The notes: generated by a model from the letters alone, not told the origin. DNA of 35,432 nucleotides from Clostridiaceae bacterium UBA6110 (GCA_002428415.1 DIWI01000014.1:762-36193), one strand, 5' to 3'. Shown: positions 15,737 to 23,731, counted from the first letter of the stretch. A program made the numbers and translations.

Positions 15737-16702
15737 TTACTTTACTACAGGATATCCTGCATTTGCCCAGCCCTGAGGAGCATTTGCCGCATTGCCCATT
15801 CCGCCGTTAAGCGAAACTGCATTGTAGCCCATGAGCCTGAGTCCTGCAACTACCTGTCCTGCTGTCTGTCCTGTGTAGCAGTAAACAACGATTGTCTTGT
15901 CCTTAGGAAGAGTTCCGAAGGATGAAGCCATTCCCTTTGCGAAAGGTATGTTCTTTGCACCTTCAATATGGCCTGCAGCATAGTCAGCTGCGCTTCTTAC
16001 TGAAAGTATGTACATTCCTGCATCCTTGGCATCGACCATTGCCTTGAGGTCAGCCTCGGAGATCTTGTAGTTCTTGTACTTGGTTGCTGATACTGCAGCA
16101 AGTCCTGAGTAGTACTCATCCATTGCCTTCTGTACAGTAGCATCTATCTTTGTAGGTGTGCCTGTAAGAGTCGCAGCTTCAGTTGAAGTTGCCGCCTCAT
16201 AGCCTTCTACCTTTGAAATACCGAGGTTCCATCCAAGATGTACGCTTCTTGCAGGAATGCCTGCTATGTTAAGCGTAGTGACAGCCTGTCCGGCAGTCTG
16301 TCCTGTGTAGCAGTAGATATATATAGGCTTGTCTGTAGGTATGCTCTTGAGTCCTGCAGCTATAGCAGGTCCCCATGGCATGTTTACAGCACCCTTGACA
16401 TGGCCCTTTGCATAGTCCTCTGCGCTTCTTATGTCGATGACAGTCATAGCCTCGTTAGCCTTTACCTTTGCAACGAATTCCTTGTTGTCTATCTTGTAGA
16501 CATTCTCAGGCATCTCTGCGAAGTATTTGGTAACAAGTGCTGACATGTCAGCAGCAGGTGCTGCTGTAGGAGCTGTTGTAGGTGCGGCTGTAGGTGCAGA
16601 AGTCGGGACTGTCATCGTTCCGCCTGGTGTTTCCTTGCTTCCACAGGCTGATAATGAAAGTACGAGCATTGCTGACATCATGATTGTGATGATCTTCTTC
16701 AT
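15737..16702 (-). CDS. lipoprotein with two catalytic rhodanese domains
   Basis: The 321-residue protein has a lipoprotein signal ending LSAC (Cys about 20) and an Ala/Pro/Thr-rich spacer of about 20 residues. The first rhodanese domain spans about residues 70-160 and the second about 215-315. Both domains have DIRSAEDYAKGH- or SVRSAADYAAGH-like entries and the same active loop CYTGQTA, so both keep the catalytic Cys. The protein would sit on the outer face of the membrane and transfer sulfane sulfur (thiosulfate, persulfide or polysulfide) there. It follows another rhodanese lipoprotein by 21 bp in the same operon, with GGAGGAG upstream. Confidence 0.88.
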   Translation of the reverse strand: MKKIITIMMSAMLVLSLSACGSKETPGGTMTVPTSAPTAAPTTAPTAAPAADMSALVTKYFAEMPENVYKIDNKEFVAKVKANEAMTVIDIRSAEDYAKGHVKGAVNMPWGPAIAAGLKSIPTDKPIYIYCYTGQTAGQAVTTLNIAGIPARSVHLGWNLGISKVEGYEAATSTEAATLTGTPTKIDATVQKAMDEYYSGLAAVSATKYKNYKISEADLKAMVDAKDAGMYILSVRSAADYAAGHIEGAKNIPFAKGMASSFGTLPKDKTIVVYCYTGQTAGQVVAGLRLMGYNAVSLNGGMGNAANAPQGWANAGYPVVK

Positions 16703-16723
16703 TTATTAATCTCCTCCAGATGT

Positions 16724-17635
16724 TTATGATCCGTCCGATGGTCCTACAGGTGCCGGTGAATCCGGTCCTGCAACAGTGCCCTTCTGCTCCCACTCGACCC
16801 AGGCTCCGTCATATACCTTGATGTTTGTGTAGCCGGCTTCCTGAAGCAGCGCTGCCGCCTGAGTCGCCCTGAATGAGGTCTTGCAGTACAGTATTATAGT
16901 CTCATCCTTAGTTATGCCCGCATCCTTGTAGAACAGTCCAAGGTCCCTTGAGGACATGAAGGTCCCGTCCGAATACAGGTTCTTGGTATGAGGATAAAGA
17001 ACCGCAGTTGGAATGTAGCCTGCATCATACTCCGCCTGTGACCTGACATCAACAATAACAGTGCCCTTAACAGGAGTTTCGGCAAGAGCCTTAACATCCT
17101 CGAAGGAAGCTATCATGCTTGTATCAGCGTCCTTTGCGGTATACGTTGTCGCAGGAAGATTCACAGGATCTGCAGACAGCTCGAGCTTCGCATTGACAAG
17201 AGCCTTAGATCCGCCGTTTATGATCATGACGTTCTCATGGCCATATACCTTGAGGACCCACCATACCCTGCCGGAGTATACTCCGCCATTGTCGTCATAG
17301 ACGTATATGATGCTGTCGTTTGCTATTCCCTTTGCGCTGAGAATGCTCTCGATCTGAGACTTAGGTGCAATCAGCCCTGGAACAGGAGTGCTTACAGAGA
17401 GCTCAGTCGGAGTGAGGCTAACGGCACCCTTAAGGTGTCCTTTAGCGTAAGCCTCAGGTTCCCTGGCATCAATGACAACGACCTTACCTCCTGCGAGATA
17501 ATCCTTGCCTACCTGGGAAGCTTCAACTATGTTCTTTGTACCTGGATAAGTCGTGTCGACGGAACACGCGCTGAGTGAAAACATCAGTACGAGAGCCAGG
17601 AATACGATCCTGACAGCCTTATGTTTCTTCGCCAT
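16724..17635 (-). CDS. thiosulfate sulfurtransferase-like lipoprotein, two rhodanese domains
   Basis: The 303-residue protein has a signal peptide with lipobox LSAC (Cys about 24). The N-terminal rhodanese domain (about 35-155) lacks the catalytic Cys, with YDDNGGVYSGR at that position. The C-terminal domain (about 175-285) has CKTSFRA, the TST/MST-type catalytic loop. An inactive N-half and active C-half is the normal TST layout; the membrane-anchored form outside the cell is less common. A Pro-rich tail ends the protein. GGAGG lies upstream, and the leader contains another SD-preceded ORF (17584-17715). It is first in a two-gene rhodanese operon. Confidence 0.88.
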   Translation of the reverse strand: MAKKHKAVRIVFLALVLMFSLSACSVDTTYPGTKNIVEASQVGKDYLAGGKVVVIDAREPEAYAKGHLKGAVSLTPTELSVSTPVPGLIAPKSQIESILSAKGIANDSIIYVYDDNGGVYSGRVWWVLKVYGHENVMIINGGSKALVNAKLELSADPVNLPATTYTAKDADTSMIASFEDVKALAETPVKGTVIVDVRSQAEYDAGYIPTAVLYPHTKNLYSDGTFMSSRDLGLFYKDAGITKDETIILYCKTSFRATQAAALLQEAGYTNIKVYDGAWVEWEQKGTVAGPDSPAPVGPSDGS

Positions 17636-17734
17636 ATTTTCCTCCTAAACGAATTTGTGAGATTGCCAAGGAGTTCTTTGTTAATTATCAAACTATGTAG
17701 TCCAAAAACTAACACATCGACCTCCTTTATTATA
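17584..17734 (-). promoter_or_regulatory. leader of the rhodanese operon: TATAAT and SD-preceded upstream ORF
   Basis: A TATAAT (17734-17729, minus) is followed at once by AAAGGAGG and a GTG (17715) that opens 43 codons, ending at 17584 inside the lipoprotein gene in another frame. If transcription starts from this TATAAT, the ribosome site would be at the very 5' end or missing. No good -35 element is visible. Function is uncertain. Confidence 0.3.
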
Positions 17735-17880
17735 TGATATCGTTGTAATCAGTGGTTATCGTATTTACTTATGCAATATCCTTAAATGTTATGACATTAA
17801 CTTAACAATAATTTCAAAAATCATGTTCCAATAAATCCAAATATGACATGCAAATAGGTATCCATATACTTAAAAAAGAC

Positions 17881-17914
17881 AGGCGCCCTGCTGCACAATT
17901 TGGCAGAGGCGCCT
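17881..17914 (-). terminator. rho-independent terminator of the SH3-lipoprotein gene
   Basis: Arms AGGCGCC / GGCGCCT, with an inner CTGC / GCAG pair, are followed on the minus strand by GTCTTTTTTAAG. It lies 37 bp past the stop at 17951. The 17735-17880 stretch is AT-rich and shows no gene. Confidence 0.8.
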
Positions 17915-17950
17915 ATGCTATCATCAGTTATTATCAATAGCTTCCCTATC

Positions 17951-19288
17951 CTACGGCTTTTTCACATATTCCATCGAGATATAACCGGATGCTCCCGCAT
18001 AGCTGGTCCTGCCCCACCCATCCTTGATCTCATCCACGTATATCACGGTCTGTGCGGGTATCAGAGTCAGTAAAGGACTCTCCGTCCCAGGTCCCTCACG
18101 CAGGTTTACATTCCATGCGGTCATATAATGATGTTCAGATTCAAATTCAACTGGTGTAAGGTACTCCAGGGAACTGTATCCGCTCCACCCGGATGTATGG
18201 ACAGTTGCCCAGCCGTTCCAGACAGACACAGAGGTTACCGTCGTGCCCTTTGGGATCACCCAGAGGATTTCTCCCGATGTATCAGGCTTGTTCCTTATTA
18301 TCAGGTTCTCAGTTGTCTTAAAGAGATCCGAGTACTCAGCAGGCGAGCCGAACCCCCTTGCTATACCGTCAACTATGCTCTCCACGCGCCATTTGAATTC
18401 CAGCCTGTCTGCCGGGTCATTCTCTTTATAAGGGGCAACAAACCCCTTAGCCTTGAGCCCTTCATAGTATCTCTTCAGGGCTCCTCCAGCGGCAGTATCA
18501 GGATGCTTAAGAAGATAGTCCTCGTATGCCTCAAGATATTCCTTCACATAGCCTCCATCCGAAACAACAGGCGTATTGTCCAGGCCGCCTATGTAACCGC
18601 TCAGGTAATTCCTGTAATCTCTCAGCACATTTCCCTTGAGCTCTGATTCAGGGTACTTCTTAAGAAACGCTTCAGCAGAAGCGATTCTTTCGCCAAGCTC
18701 CTTTATAGGGATGACTATCCCACCATCCATGGCCCATACCTTATCAGAATCCATGGCCTTGAACCTCAGGTATTCTTCCATTTCATCCGAAATGGATCCA
18801 GAGTATGACTCCATGGAGCGATAGTCAATTATTGGTTCGACTGATCCCTCCACCCTTATGAATTTGTAGCCGGCACCAGTCAGGCGGTCATAAAGCTCCC
18901 TCAGTGAAGGGTCAGTGATCGAATCAGCCTTTATGGTCTGGATTCCAGAATCAAAAAACTTCTCCAATTCCTGAAGCTTATCCCAGTCCTTTGACATACC
19001 CATAGTTGAATACGCCCTAAGATATTCCAGATAGTCTGCAAGGACTCCATCGCTTTGCTCTTCCTTACTCCCAGCAATAATAATATCCATCTGCTTCCTG
19101 ATTTCTTCAGGGTTATCAGCAGTCTCCAGGCTCTTCTTGAATTCAAGGACTGTTTCCTCAGTAATCTCAACAGGCTCCTCCTGCTTTGTCTCCTCCGTAC
19201 CCTTCGTAGCCTCCGGATTACCGTCATTCGTCGTGCACCCTGCAAGCAACATGGTCAAAGCAAGGACCAATACCAATACCTTTTTCAT
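17951..19288 (-). CDS. lipoprotein with two C-terminal SH3b domains
   Basis: The 445-residue protein starts MKKVLVLVLALTM with lipobox LAGC and a Glu/Thr-rich linker. A long helical middle region of about 280 residues resembles no family I can name. Two bacterial SH3 domains follow: the first (about 325-380) has LIIRNKPDTSGEILWVIPKG, the second (about 385-445) VNLREGPGTESPLLTLIPA. Such domains bind cell wall or peptides, so a wall-facing role is likely. The ATG at 19288 follows GAGGTG by five bases; an in-frame ATG at 19315 has no ribosome site. It is monocistronic with its own terminator. Confidence 0.8.
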   Translation of the reverse strand: MKKVLVLVLALTMLLAGCTTNDGNPEATKGTEETKQEEPVEITEETVLEFKKSLETADNPEEIRKQMDIIIAGSKEEQSDGVLADYLEYLRAYSTMGMSKDWDKLQELEKFFDSGIQTIKADSITDPSLRELYDRLTGAGYKFIRVEGSVEPIIDYRSMESYSGSISDEMEEYLRFKAMDSDKVWAMDGGIVIPIKELGERIASAEAFLKKYPESELKGNVLRDYRNYLSGYIGGLDNTPVVSDGGYVKEYLEAYEDYLLKHPDTAAGGALKRYYEGLKAKGFVAPYKENDPADRLEFKWRVESIVDGIARGFGSPAEYSDLFKTTENLIIRNKPDTSGEILWVIPKGTTVTSVSVWNGWATVHTSGWSGYSSLEYLTPVEFESEHHYMTAWNVNLREGPGTESPLLTLIPAQTVIYVDEIKDGWGRTSYAGASGYISMEYVKKP

Positions 19289-19321
19289 ATCAGCACCTCG
19301 ATTCCATTCTCTCATACCTAA

Positions 19322-19355
19322 ATTATAACCTTCACATATGAAGCTTTCGTGTCAA
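19322..19355 (-). promoter_or_regulatory. unusual promoter: TTGACA and TATAAT 22 bp apart with a dyad between
   Basis: On the minus strand a perfect -35 TTGACA (19355-19350) and perfect -10 TATAAT (19327-19322) are separated by 22 bp. A 14-bp dyad CTTCACATATGAAG (19330-19343) lies in the spacer. The spacing is too long for normal use. It may need a DNA-distorting activator, or only the -10 may be used. Confidence 0.4.
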
Positions 19356-19535
19356 ATGTGATACAAATCGCACTAATGAGCGCACCTGAATGCTTGATGA
19401 AATGAATCACCTTATTCAGAGGTCAGTCTTCAGGCACTTCTCATTTCATGGATAGTGGTGTTAGAATGTAGAAGTGTAAGGCAGAGAACCAATAATGACC
19501 AACCACCTAAACAATAACGCTGAAGGAGGGCTATC

Positions 19536-21152
19536 ATGGAGAGACTAACGAAGAGAATCATCCCTATAATCGCCCTGCTTTCATATTTCATTGCAAACCT
19601 GATGACGATAATGGACTTCCCTACTGTCCATTCAGATGAGTTATGGCTCAAGGGGATAACTGACGAAATGATAAGTCAGAAGTCCTTCGCAGTTACAGAA
19701 CCCTTCTTCGACCTCTATCCCAGAGTCGTACACCCCTTCAGATGGCTTTATCACAGCCTTGAAGCAGCAGTATTCAATATTCTGGGAAGCTCCGCAGCCT
19801 CATCAAGGATACTTTCATTAGTTGCAGCTACATTGGCTCTGATTGTTTTCTACAAGATATTGATGCATGTCCTTGAAAGCAGGAGTCTGCCAATTACTGG
19901 TAAAGTGTTGCCTTTTACAGGCAAAGTGTTGCCTTTCACAGGTACCCTGGCTCTTGCGCTGAACATACAGTTCCTGTACAGCGCAAGGTTCGGAAGACAG
20001 GACAGCATGATACTTCTTCTGCTTCTCACAGCCTATGGCTCAGCCTCCGGAGCTATCCTGAAGAGCCGCAGATTGCATCTTATCCTAACTTTTGTAACAC
20101 TCCTGGGTATAGGCGTACATCCGAACAGCTTCCTGATAGGAATGACAATTGCCGCAATTCTTATTGTCCGGATCCTTATGAAGGAGGCAAAGCTCAAAGA
20201 CCTGATTTCATATGTCATAATGACAGCTGTTGGCTTCGCCGCATACCTTGTTGCAGGTAACCTTATGAATCCTGGATTTCTTTCAGGCTACCTTAAGTTC
20301 GGAGAAAGCCTCGGAATTGAAGGAAATCCCATAGGACGAATTGAGGGCTTCTACTGGTTCTGGTACAAGCTGTATGCGAGGATTGGCGGCACCTATGACC
20401 TGCTTGACATCAGGATTGAAATAATCTTAATGGGTGCAGTCATCCTTCTGATACCGGTATACGCACTGGTATCAAGAAAAAAGGCAGGCAGCAATTACCA
20501 TAGTCTCCTTATCCCATGGTCTGCGATAATCGGAATGAATCTGGGACTTATAGTCATCGGAAGATACAATCAGACATCAGTGGTCTTCTTTGTCCCGTTC
20601 ATCATCCTGGCTCTCTTTACCGCAGCAAACATCGTTCTGAGAAATATTGGAAAGAGAAATCTGACATGGGTATTTGCACTTATAATACTACTCTCCGTAC
20701 CCTTCAGGCTTTATAGCGGACTCACAGATTACAGCGAGGCAAGACCTTATAAGCTTGGCTATGAGGATATGATTGAAGTGGTAGAAGGAATGGTAGATGA
20801 CTCAGATGTGGTCCTTGGTAACCTAAATACAATCGAGGCATTCGAAGGTCAAAGGTTCTATGACATAAGGAACCTTGCATTCCTAGAAGCTAATGGGATT
20901 ACCGTGGAAGAATACATACAGGATAGAGGAATAACCGCAATCCTGATCCACGAGGAAATGGAATATATAAGTAATACCTCCCCTGCCTGGGACTTCCTTT
21001 ACGGCAGCAACTATTTGGATGACCTGTTCACATACCTTGATGAAAATACTGAACTCATAAATGAATTTGAGAACCCTATCTATGCGATGAGAATATCAAG
21101 ATATTCAGGTACCTATCCCTGGAAGACAAGAATATACCGTGTAAAGCCTTAG
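19536..21152 (+). CDS. multi-pass membrane glycosyltransferase, GT39/GT83 (PMT/ArnT-like)
   Basis: The 538-residue protein has about ten to twelve hydrophobic segments. An acidic HSDELWLKG in the first outer loop matches the Asp/Glu motif of polyprenyl-phosphate-sugar-dependent transferases (ArnT, PMT). A soluble C-terminal part of about 140 residues follows. It would move a sugar from a lipid carrier to a surface acceptor. Residues about 117-135 hold a heptad repeat (LPITGKV, LPFTGKV, LPFTG) from a 21-bp tandem duplication. AAGGAGG lies upstream. It is the only plus-strand gene between 1 and 23470, so it has its own promoter in 19356-19535, which I cannot place confidently. Confidence 0.82.
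   Translation: MERLTKRIIPIIALLSYFIANLMTIMDFPTVHSDELWLKGITDEMISQKSFAVTEPFFDLYPRVVHPFRWLYHSLEAAVFNILGSSAASSRILSLVAATLALIVFYKILMHVLESRSLPITGKVLPFTGKVLPFTGTLALALNIQFLYSARFGRQDSMILLLLLTAYGSASGAILKSRRLHLILTFVTLLGIGVHPNSFLIGMTIAAILIVRILMKEAKLKDLISYVIMTAVGFAAYLVAGNLMNPGFLSGYLKFGESLGIEGNPIGRIEGFYWFWYKLYARIGGTYDLLDIRIEIILMGAVILLIPVYALVSRKKAGSNYHSLLIPWSAIIGMNLGLIVIGRYNQTSVVFFVPFIILALFTAANIVLRNIGKRNLTWVFALIILLSVPFRLYSGLTDYSEARPYKLGYEDMIEVVEGMVDDSDVVLGNLNTIEAFEGQRFYDIRNLAFLEANGITVEEYIQDRGITAILIHEEMEYISNTSPAWDFLYGSNYLDDLFTYLDENTELINEFENPIYAMRISRYSGTYPWKTRIYRVKP
19888..19940 (+). repeat. 21-bp in-frame tandem repeat, about 2.5 copies
   Basis: Copies at 19899-19919 and 19920-19940 differ at only two positions (T/C in each case), and a diverged half-copy lies at 19888-19898. 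The unit encodes GKVLPFT. It is a recent duplication in a loop of the membrane glycosyltransferase and a possible site of length variation. Confidence 0.85.
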
Positions 21153-21167
21153 CAGCGTTACACGGTA
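21135..21167 (+). terminator. hairpin terminator overlapping the end of the glycosyltransferase gene
   Basis: The perfect 10-bp stem TACCGTGTAA / TTACACGGTA spans the stop codon (21150-21152) and is followed by TTTATCTGT. It lies between convergent genes and may work for both. Confidence 0.65.
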
Positions 21168-21207
21168 TTTATCTGTACATCGAATCATTCAATTGGTGGT
21201 AATCAGG

Positions 21208-21432
21208 TTAATCCACCTGGTCAATAAGGTCTATGGTAAGCTTCGAGCATACGCTGCATTTGTATGCTGTAACCTTCGGTCTTCCAAAGAATCCTGATTT
21301 GCCGATATTTTCTCCCCCTGCGATGAAAATCCCAAGAAGTGGCTTTTTACTTGCTGACAGCCACTTTAGCCTGTACCTGTCACCGTATATATACCCCTTT
21401 TCCATTATGCTGCTGCAGTATGGGCAGATCAT
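21208..21432 (-). CDS. small zinc-ribbon-like protein (DUF6487 type)
   Basis: The 74-residue protein has CPYC at the N-terminus and CSVC near the C-terminus, spaced as a single four-cysteine zinc site, with EKGYIYGDRYRLKWL between. It resembles the short PF20097/DUF6487 proteins of Firmicutes, whose function is unknown. The ATG at 21432 follows GGAGGAG. A TTG five codons earlier is part of that ribosome site. It is the last gene of the GT2, ATP-grasp, zinc-ribbon operon, 16 bp after the ATP-grasp gene. Confidence 0.75.
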   Translation of the reverse strand: MICPYCSSIMEKGYIYGDRYRLKWLSASKKPLLGIFIAGGENIGKSGFFGRPKVTAYKCSVCSKLTIDLIDQVD

Positions 21433-21448
21433 TGTCTTCTCCTCCAAT

Positions 21449-22681
21449 CTAAAGTGTACTTATGAGATTGTTGCCGTCCTTGTCCAATACCTTCATTTTG
21501 CTTCTCAGGTCCCTGAGGTTCTCCTCAACATCCTGCCTTGTGTCTCCCCTGACTATAACAAACCCTGCCCTTTGGGATGCGTTCTCTATCGCTGGCAGAT
21601 GGTCACCGATATGGATATTGTATCCTGCGTCGAGCACGTAGGGCAGCTTCCTAATCTCTTCAACCGGAGTCATGTGGCAAACTTCTCCCGCTCCGCAGAA
21701 GAACAGCCTCGTTGAGAACGGCTTAGTGCAATCAGGTTCAGGTGCATGTTCCAGGCTTTTTTTGTCATAGTCCCTGTCAAGGCACCCTTCTATGTTCATC
21801 CTCAGCACATCGGCTCCGGTTGCATATGGAATTGTCATGTCTTCATATGCGCCTCCAAGCCTGCAGGCGATCTCATTGACCCTGATACCTTCATTCCCGA
21901 TCAGGAACTGGAAATAAATGGGTCCTTCCCCGATGTTGAAGTCACTGCAGATTTTCCTGGTCAGCTCTTTCAGCTCCTGTCCAAACTGACCCATATGCTT
22001 AGACGGATTCTCATGGGATATGCACACTCCTATATGTTCATCAGGTGAGAAGGTCACCCTGTCAGTTATCGTAAGTATGATGACCTTACCCTTATCCACC
22101 CATCCGCTTACGGTAACCTCTTCATTCTCGTAGAACTCCTCAACAAGTATCTCATTGCTCCTTGAGTGCTTCAGGACATTTTCAAGCTTGTTCCTTACTT
22201 CCTCTATTGTTTCAACCTTGAATATCCCTCTCTGTCCCTGAGAGTCCAGAGGCTTAATGACAAAGGGCGGCTTCAGTCCGGAAAGCTCAGTGTCCCTGAA
22301 GTCTCTCCCAATAATCCTGAACGTAGCTGTAGGTATCCCCTTCTCCTTGAACCTCTCCTTCATATGCCTCTTGTTGGTGACAAGGAGTGCCGTCCCGTCG
22401 CTTAAAAATGACGGGATGCCCAGTTTGTTGGCAGTCAGCGTAACTGAAAGAACAGGCTGGTCGGTGCCTGAAGTCATGACACCGTCCACCCTGTATTCTT
22501 TTGCACATCTATAGATTTCTTCGGGGCTGAAGGCATCGGCAAGTACCATGTGGTCAGCCATTTCCTTAGCCTCGGTCCATTCATTGTAGTCAGCCGCAAC
22601 AGACTCATATCCCAGAGACTTCATCCTTAAGATCGCGCTCTTCTGGCAACTGCCCGCTCCAACCATCAGTATCCTCTTCAT
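21449..22681 (-). CDS. ATP-grasp superfamily ligase
   Basis: The 410-residue protein has an N-terminal Rossmann-like part (RILMVGAGSCQKSA), then an ATP-grasp fold. PFVIKPLDSQGQRGI and ILVEEFYENEEVTVSGW hold the nucleotide lysine and acidic residues. IRVNEIACRLGGAYED holds the Mg-binding Glu/Asn. A C-terminal domain starts near residue 300. It resembles carbamoyl-phosphate-synthase/PurK-like ligases that join a carboxylate to an amine. The substrate is unknown; position after a GT2 gene suggests modification of a cell-surface or sugar-linked molecule. The start overlaps the end of the GT2 gene by 77 bp, with GGAAGAGG upstream. Confidence 0.85.
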   Translation of the reverse strand: MKRILMVGAGSCQKSAILRMKSLGYESVAADYNEWTEAKEMADHMVLADAFSPEEIYRCAKEYRVDGVMTSGTDQPVLSVTLTANKLGIPSFLSDGTALLVTNKRHMKERFKEKGIPTATFRIIGRDFRDTELSGLKPPFVIKPLDSQGQRGIFKVETIEEVRNKLENVLKHSRSNEILVEEFYENEEVTVSGWVDKGKVIILTITDRVTFSPDEHIGVCISHENPSKHMGQFGQELKELTRKICSDFNIGEGPIYFQFLIGNEGIRVNEIACRLGGAYEDMTIPYATGADVLRMNIEGCLDRDYDKKSLEHAPEPDCTKPFSTRLFFCGAGEVCHMTPVEEIRKLPYVLDAGYNIHIGDHLPAIENASQRAGFVIVRGDTRQDVEENLRDLRSKMKVLDKDGNNLISTL

Positions 22682-23381
22682 CGTGCCTCTTCCTTTCGCC
22701 GAATACCAGACTCTTCAATCCGTAGTTGAACCAGAGCCTGATACACAGTAAGATGCATTTCTTCAGGTCATAGCCGGATTTCCCGTATACCCTTTCACGC
22801 CTTGAAACCTCTACGTTGCCAACAAGAGTTGCATGAGGCAGAAGCTCTGCGCTAAGGTAGACAAACCTTTCACCAGGTTCCTCAAGTTTTCCGTAAACCT
22901 TCCTTGAGACAAGCCTGAAGCTTGAAACCCTGAGTCCATGCAGTTTTCCATACCTGAGCCTGAAAAACAGGCCGACAAGCCTTGAGCCTAAGGCCCTGAG
23001 TCCTTTGGATCCATAGTCCTCATAAACCCCGAATACTATGTCGCAGCCGTCCTTTGTCAGGGAAATCATCCTGGATGCGTCCCTTATATCGTGCTGCAGG
23101 TCATCATCTATGGTTATGGCCCAGTCACCCTTCGCCATAAGCATGCCTGTGAGAAGAGCCCTCTGCTGTCCCATGTTGGACTTGATATGGATCCCCTTGA
23201 GATGAATGTTCGATTCAGACAGCTCCCTTATTTTTTCAAAGCTGCCGTCGCCAGACCCATCATCAACCATGATAACCTCGTAGGTGTATCCGTTACCTCT
23301 GAAAAATCCATCTATCTCATCTATAAGAAGCTTAAGTGTATCTTTGCTGTTGTATACCGGAACTATAACTGAATAGTCCAA
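22605..23381 (-). CDS. family 2 glycosyltransferase (DPM/ArnC-like)
   Basis: The 258-residue protein opens YSVIVPVYNSKDTL and has VDDGSGDGS and the donor-metal motif DDDLQHD (about residue 92). It is of the dolichol- or undecaprenyl-phosphate sugar synthase type but lacks the usual pair of C-terminal membrane segments, with only one moderately hydrophobic stretch near 215. The start is TTG behind AAAGGAG. The last about 25 residues (from GERKRHDEED) are read from DNA that also encodes the N-terminus of the ATP-grasp protein. It could supply lipid-linked sugar for a membrane transferase such as the one at 19536, but that pairing is a guess. Confidence 0.85.
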   Translation of the reverse strand: MDYSVIVPVYNSKDTLKLLIDEIDGFFRGNGYTYEVIMVDDGSGDGSFEKIRELSESNIHLKGIHIKSNMGQQRALLTGMLMAKGDWAITIDDDLQHDIRDASRMISLTKDGCDIVFGVYEDYGSKGLRALGSRLVGLFFRLRYGKLHGLRVSSFRLVSRKVYGKLEEPGERFVYLSAELLPHATLVGNVEVSRRERVYGKSGYDLKKCILLCIRLWFNYGLKSLVFGERKRHDEEDTDGWSGQLPEERDLKDEVSGI

Positions 23382-23397
23382 TCAGCACTCTCCTTTC

Positions 23398-23430
23398 GAG
23401 GTTGAGCAGAACCTCTTTGGATGCTATACT
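23398..23430 (+). promoter_or_regulatory. promoter of the orphan TusA-like gene with dyad over the -35
   Basis: On the plus strand, -35 TTGAGC (23402-23407) and -10 TATACT (23425-23430) are 17 bp apart. A dyad GAGGTT / AACCTC (23398-23415) covers the -35 and is a candidate operator. Confidence 0.55.
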
Positions 23431-23469
23431 TTCTTTGTGTGACAATACGCATGGAAGGACTGAAAAAGT

Positions 23470-23688
23470 TTGGATAAGATCAACTGCTTCGGGGACATAT
23501 GCCCGGTACCTGTAATCAAGCTTCAGCAAAGGATATCCAGCATAACTCCAGGCGAAACCTTCATGATGGTCGTGGACCATAGCTGCGCTATAGAACACAT
23601 GCGTGAAGTCCTTATGAAGGAGGACCTTGTCTGGGACATCGATGAAGTCATGAACGGGGTATGGGAAGTAACAGTCGCTAAAAAATGA
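23470..23688 (+). CDS. TusA/YedF-like sulfur carrier protein, orphan copy
   Basis: The 72-residue protein has the TusA active motif CPVP (Cys 11) after CFGDI. A second cysteine in DHSCA is shared with the copy at 25558. The start is TTG, ten bases after GGAAGGA; no ATG is available in frame. It would carry persulfide sulfur in the cytoplasm between a donor (rhodanese, cysteine desulfurase or imported thiosulfate) and an acceptor. It is monocistronic, with a good promoter and a sharp terminator, and lies 1.1 kb from the YeeE/TusA operon. Confidence 0.85.
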   Translation: MDKINCFGDICPVPVIKLQQRISSITPGETFMMVVDHSCAIEHMREVLMKEDLVWDIDEVMNGVWEVTVAKK

Positions 23689-23706
23689 GAATATCTGATT
23701 CTTTAG

Positions 23707-23728
23707 GAGGAGCCTGCGGCTCCTTTTT
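23707..23728 (+). terminator. rho-independent terminator of the orphan TusA-like gene
   Basis: Stem GGAGCC / GGCTCC with loop TGC is followed on the plus strand by TTTTTGTTTT. It also separates the gene from the convergent LysR gene. Confidence 0.85.
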
Positions 23729-23731
23729 GTT

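Noticed and set aside
16527..16793. Ala/Thr/Val-rich short frames opposite the rhodanese lipoprotein spacer
   Set aside because: They come from the low-complexity Ala-Pro-Thr linker of the real gene.
19888..19946. LPITG/LPFTG motifs as sortase cell-wall sorting signals
   Set aside because: They lie internally in a multi-pass membrane protein, arise from a DNA repeat and lack the C-terminal hydrophobic and charged tail.
21208..23381. Complete ArnBCT-like lipid modification locus (with 14510 and 19536)
   Set aside because: The genes are on different strands and operons, and no formyltransferase or dehydrogenase is present; the pairing remains a guess.
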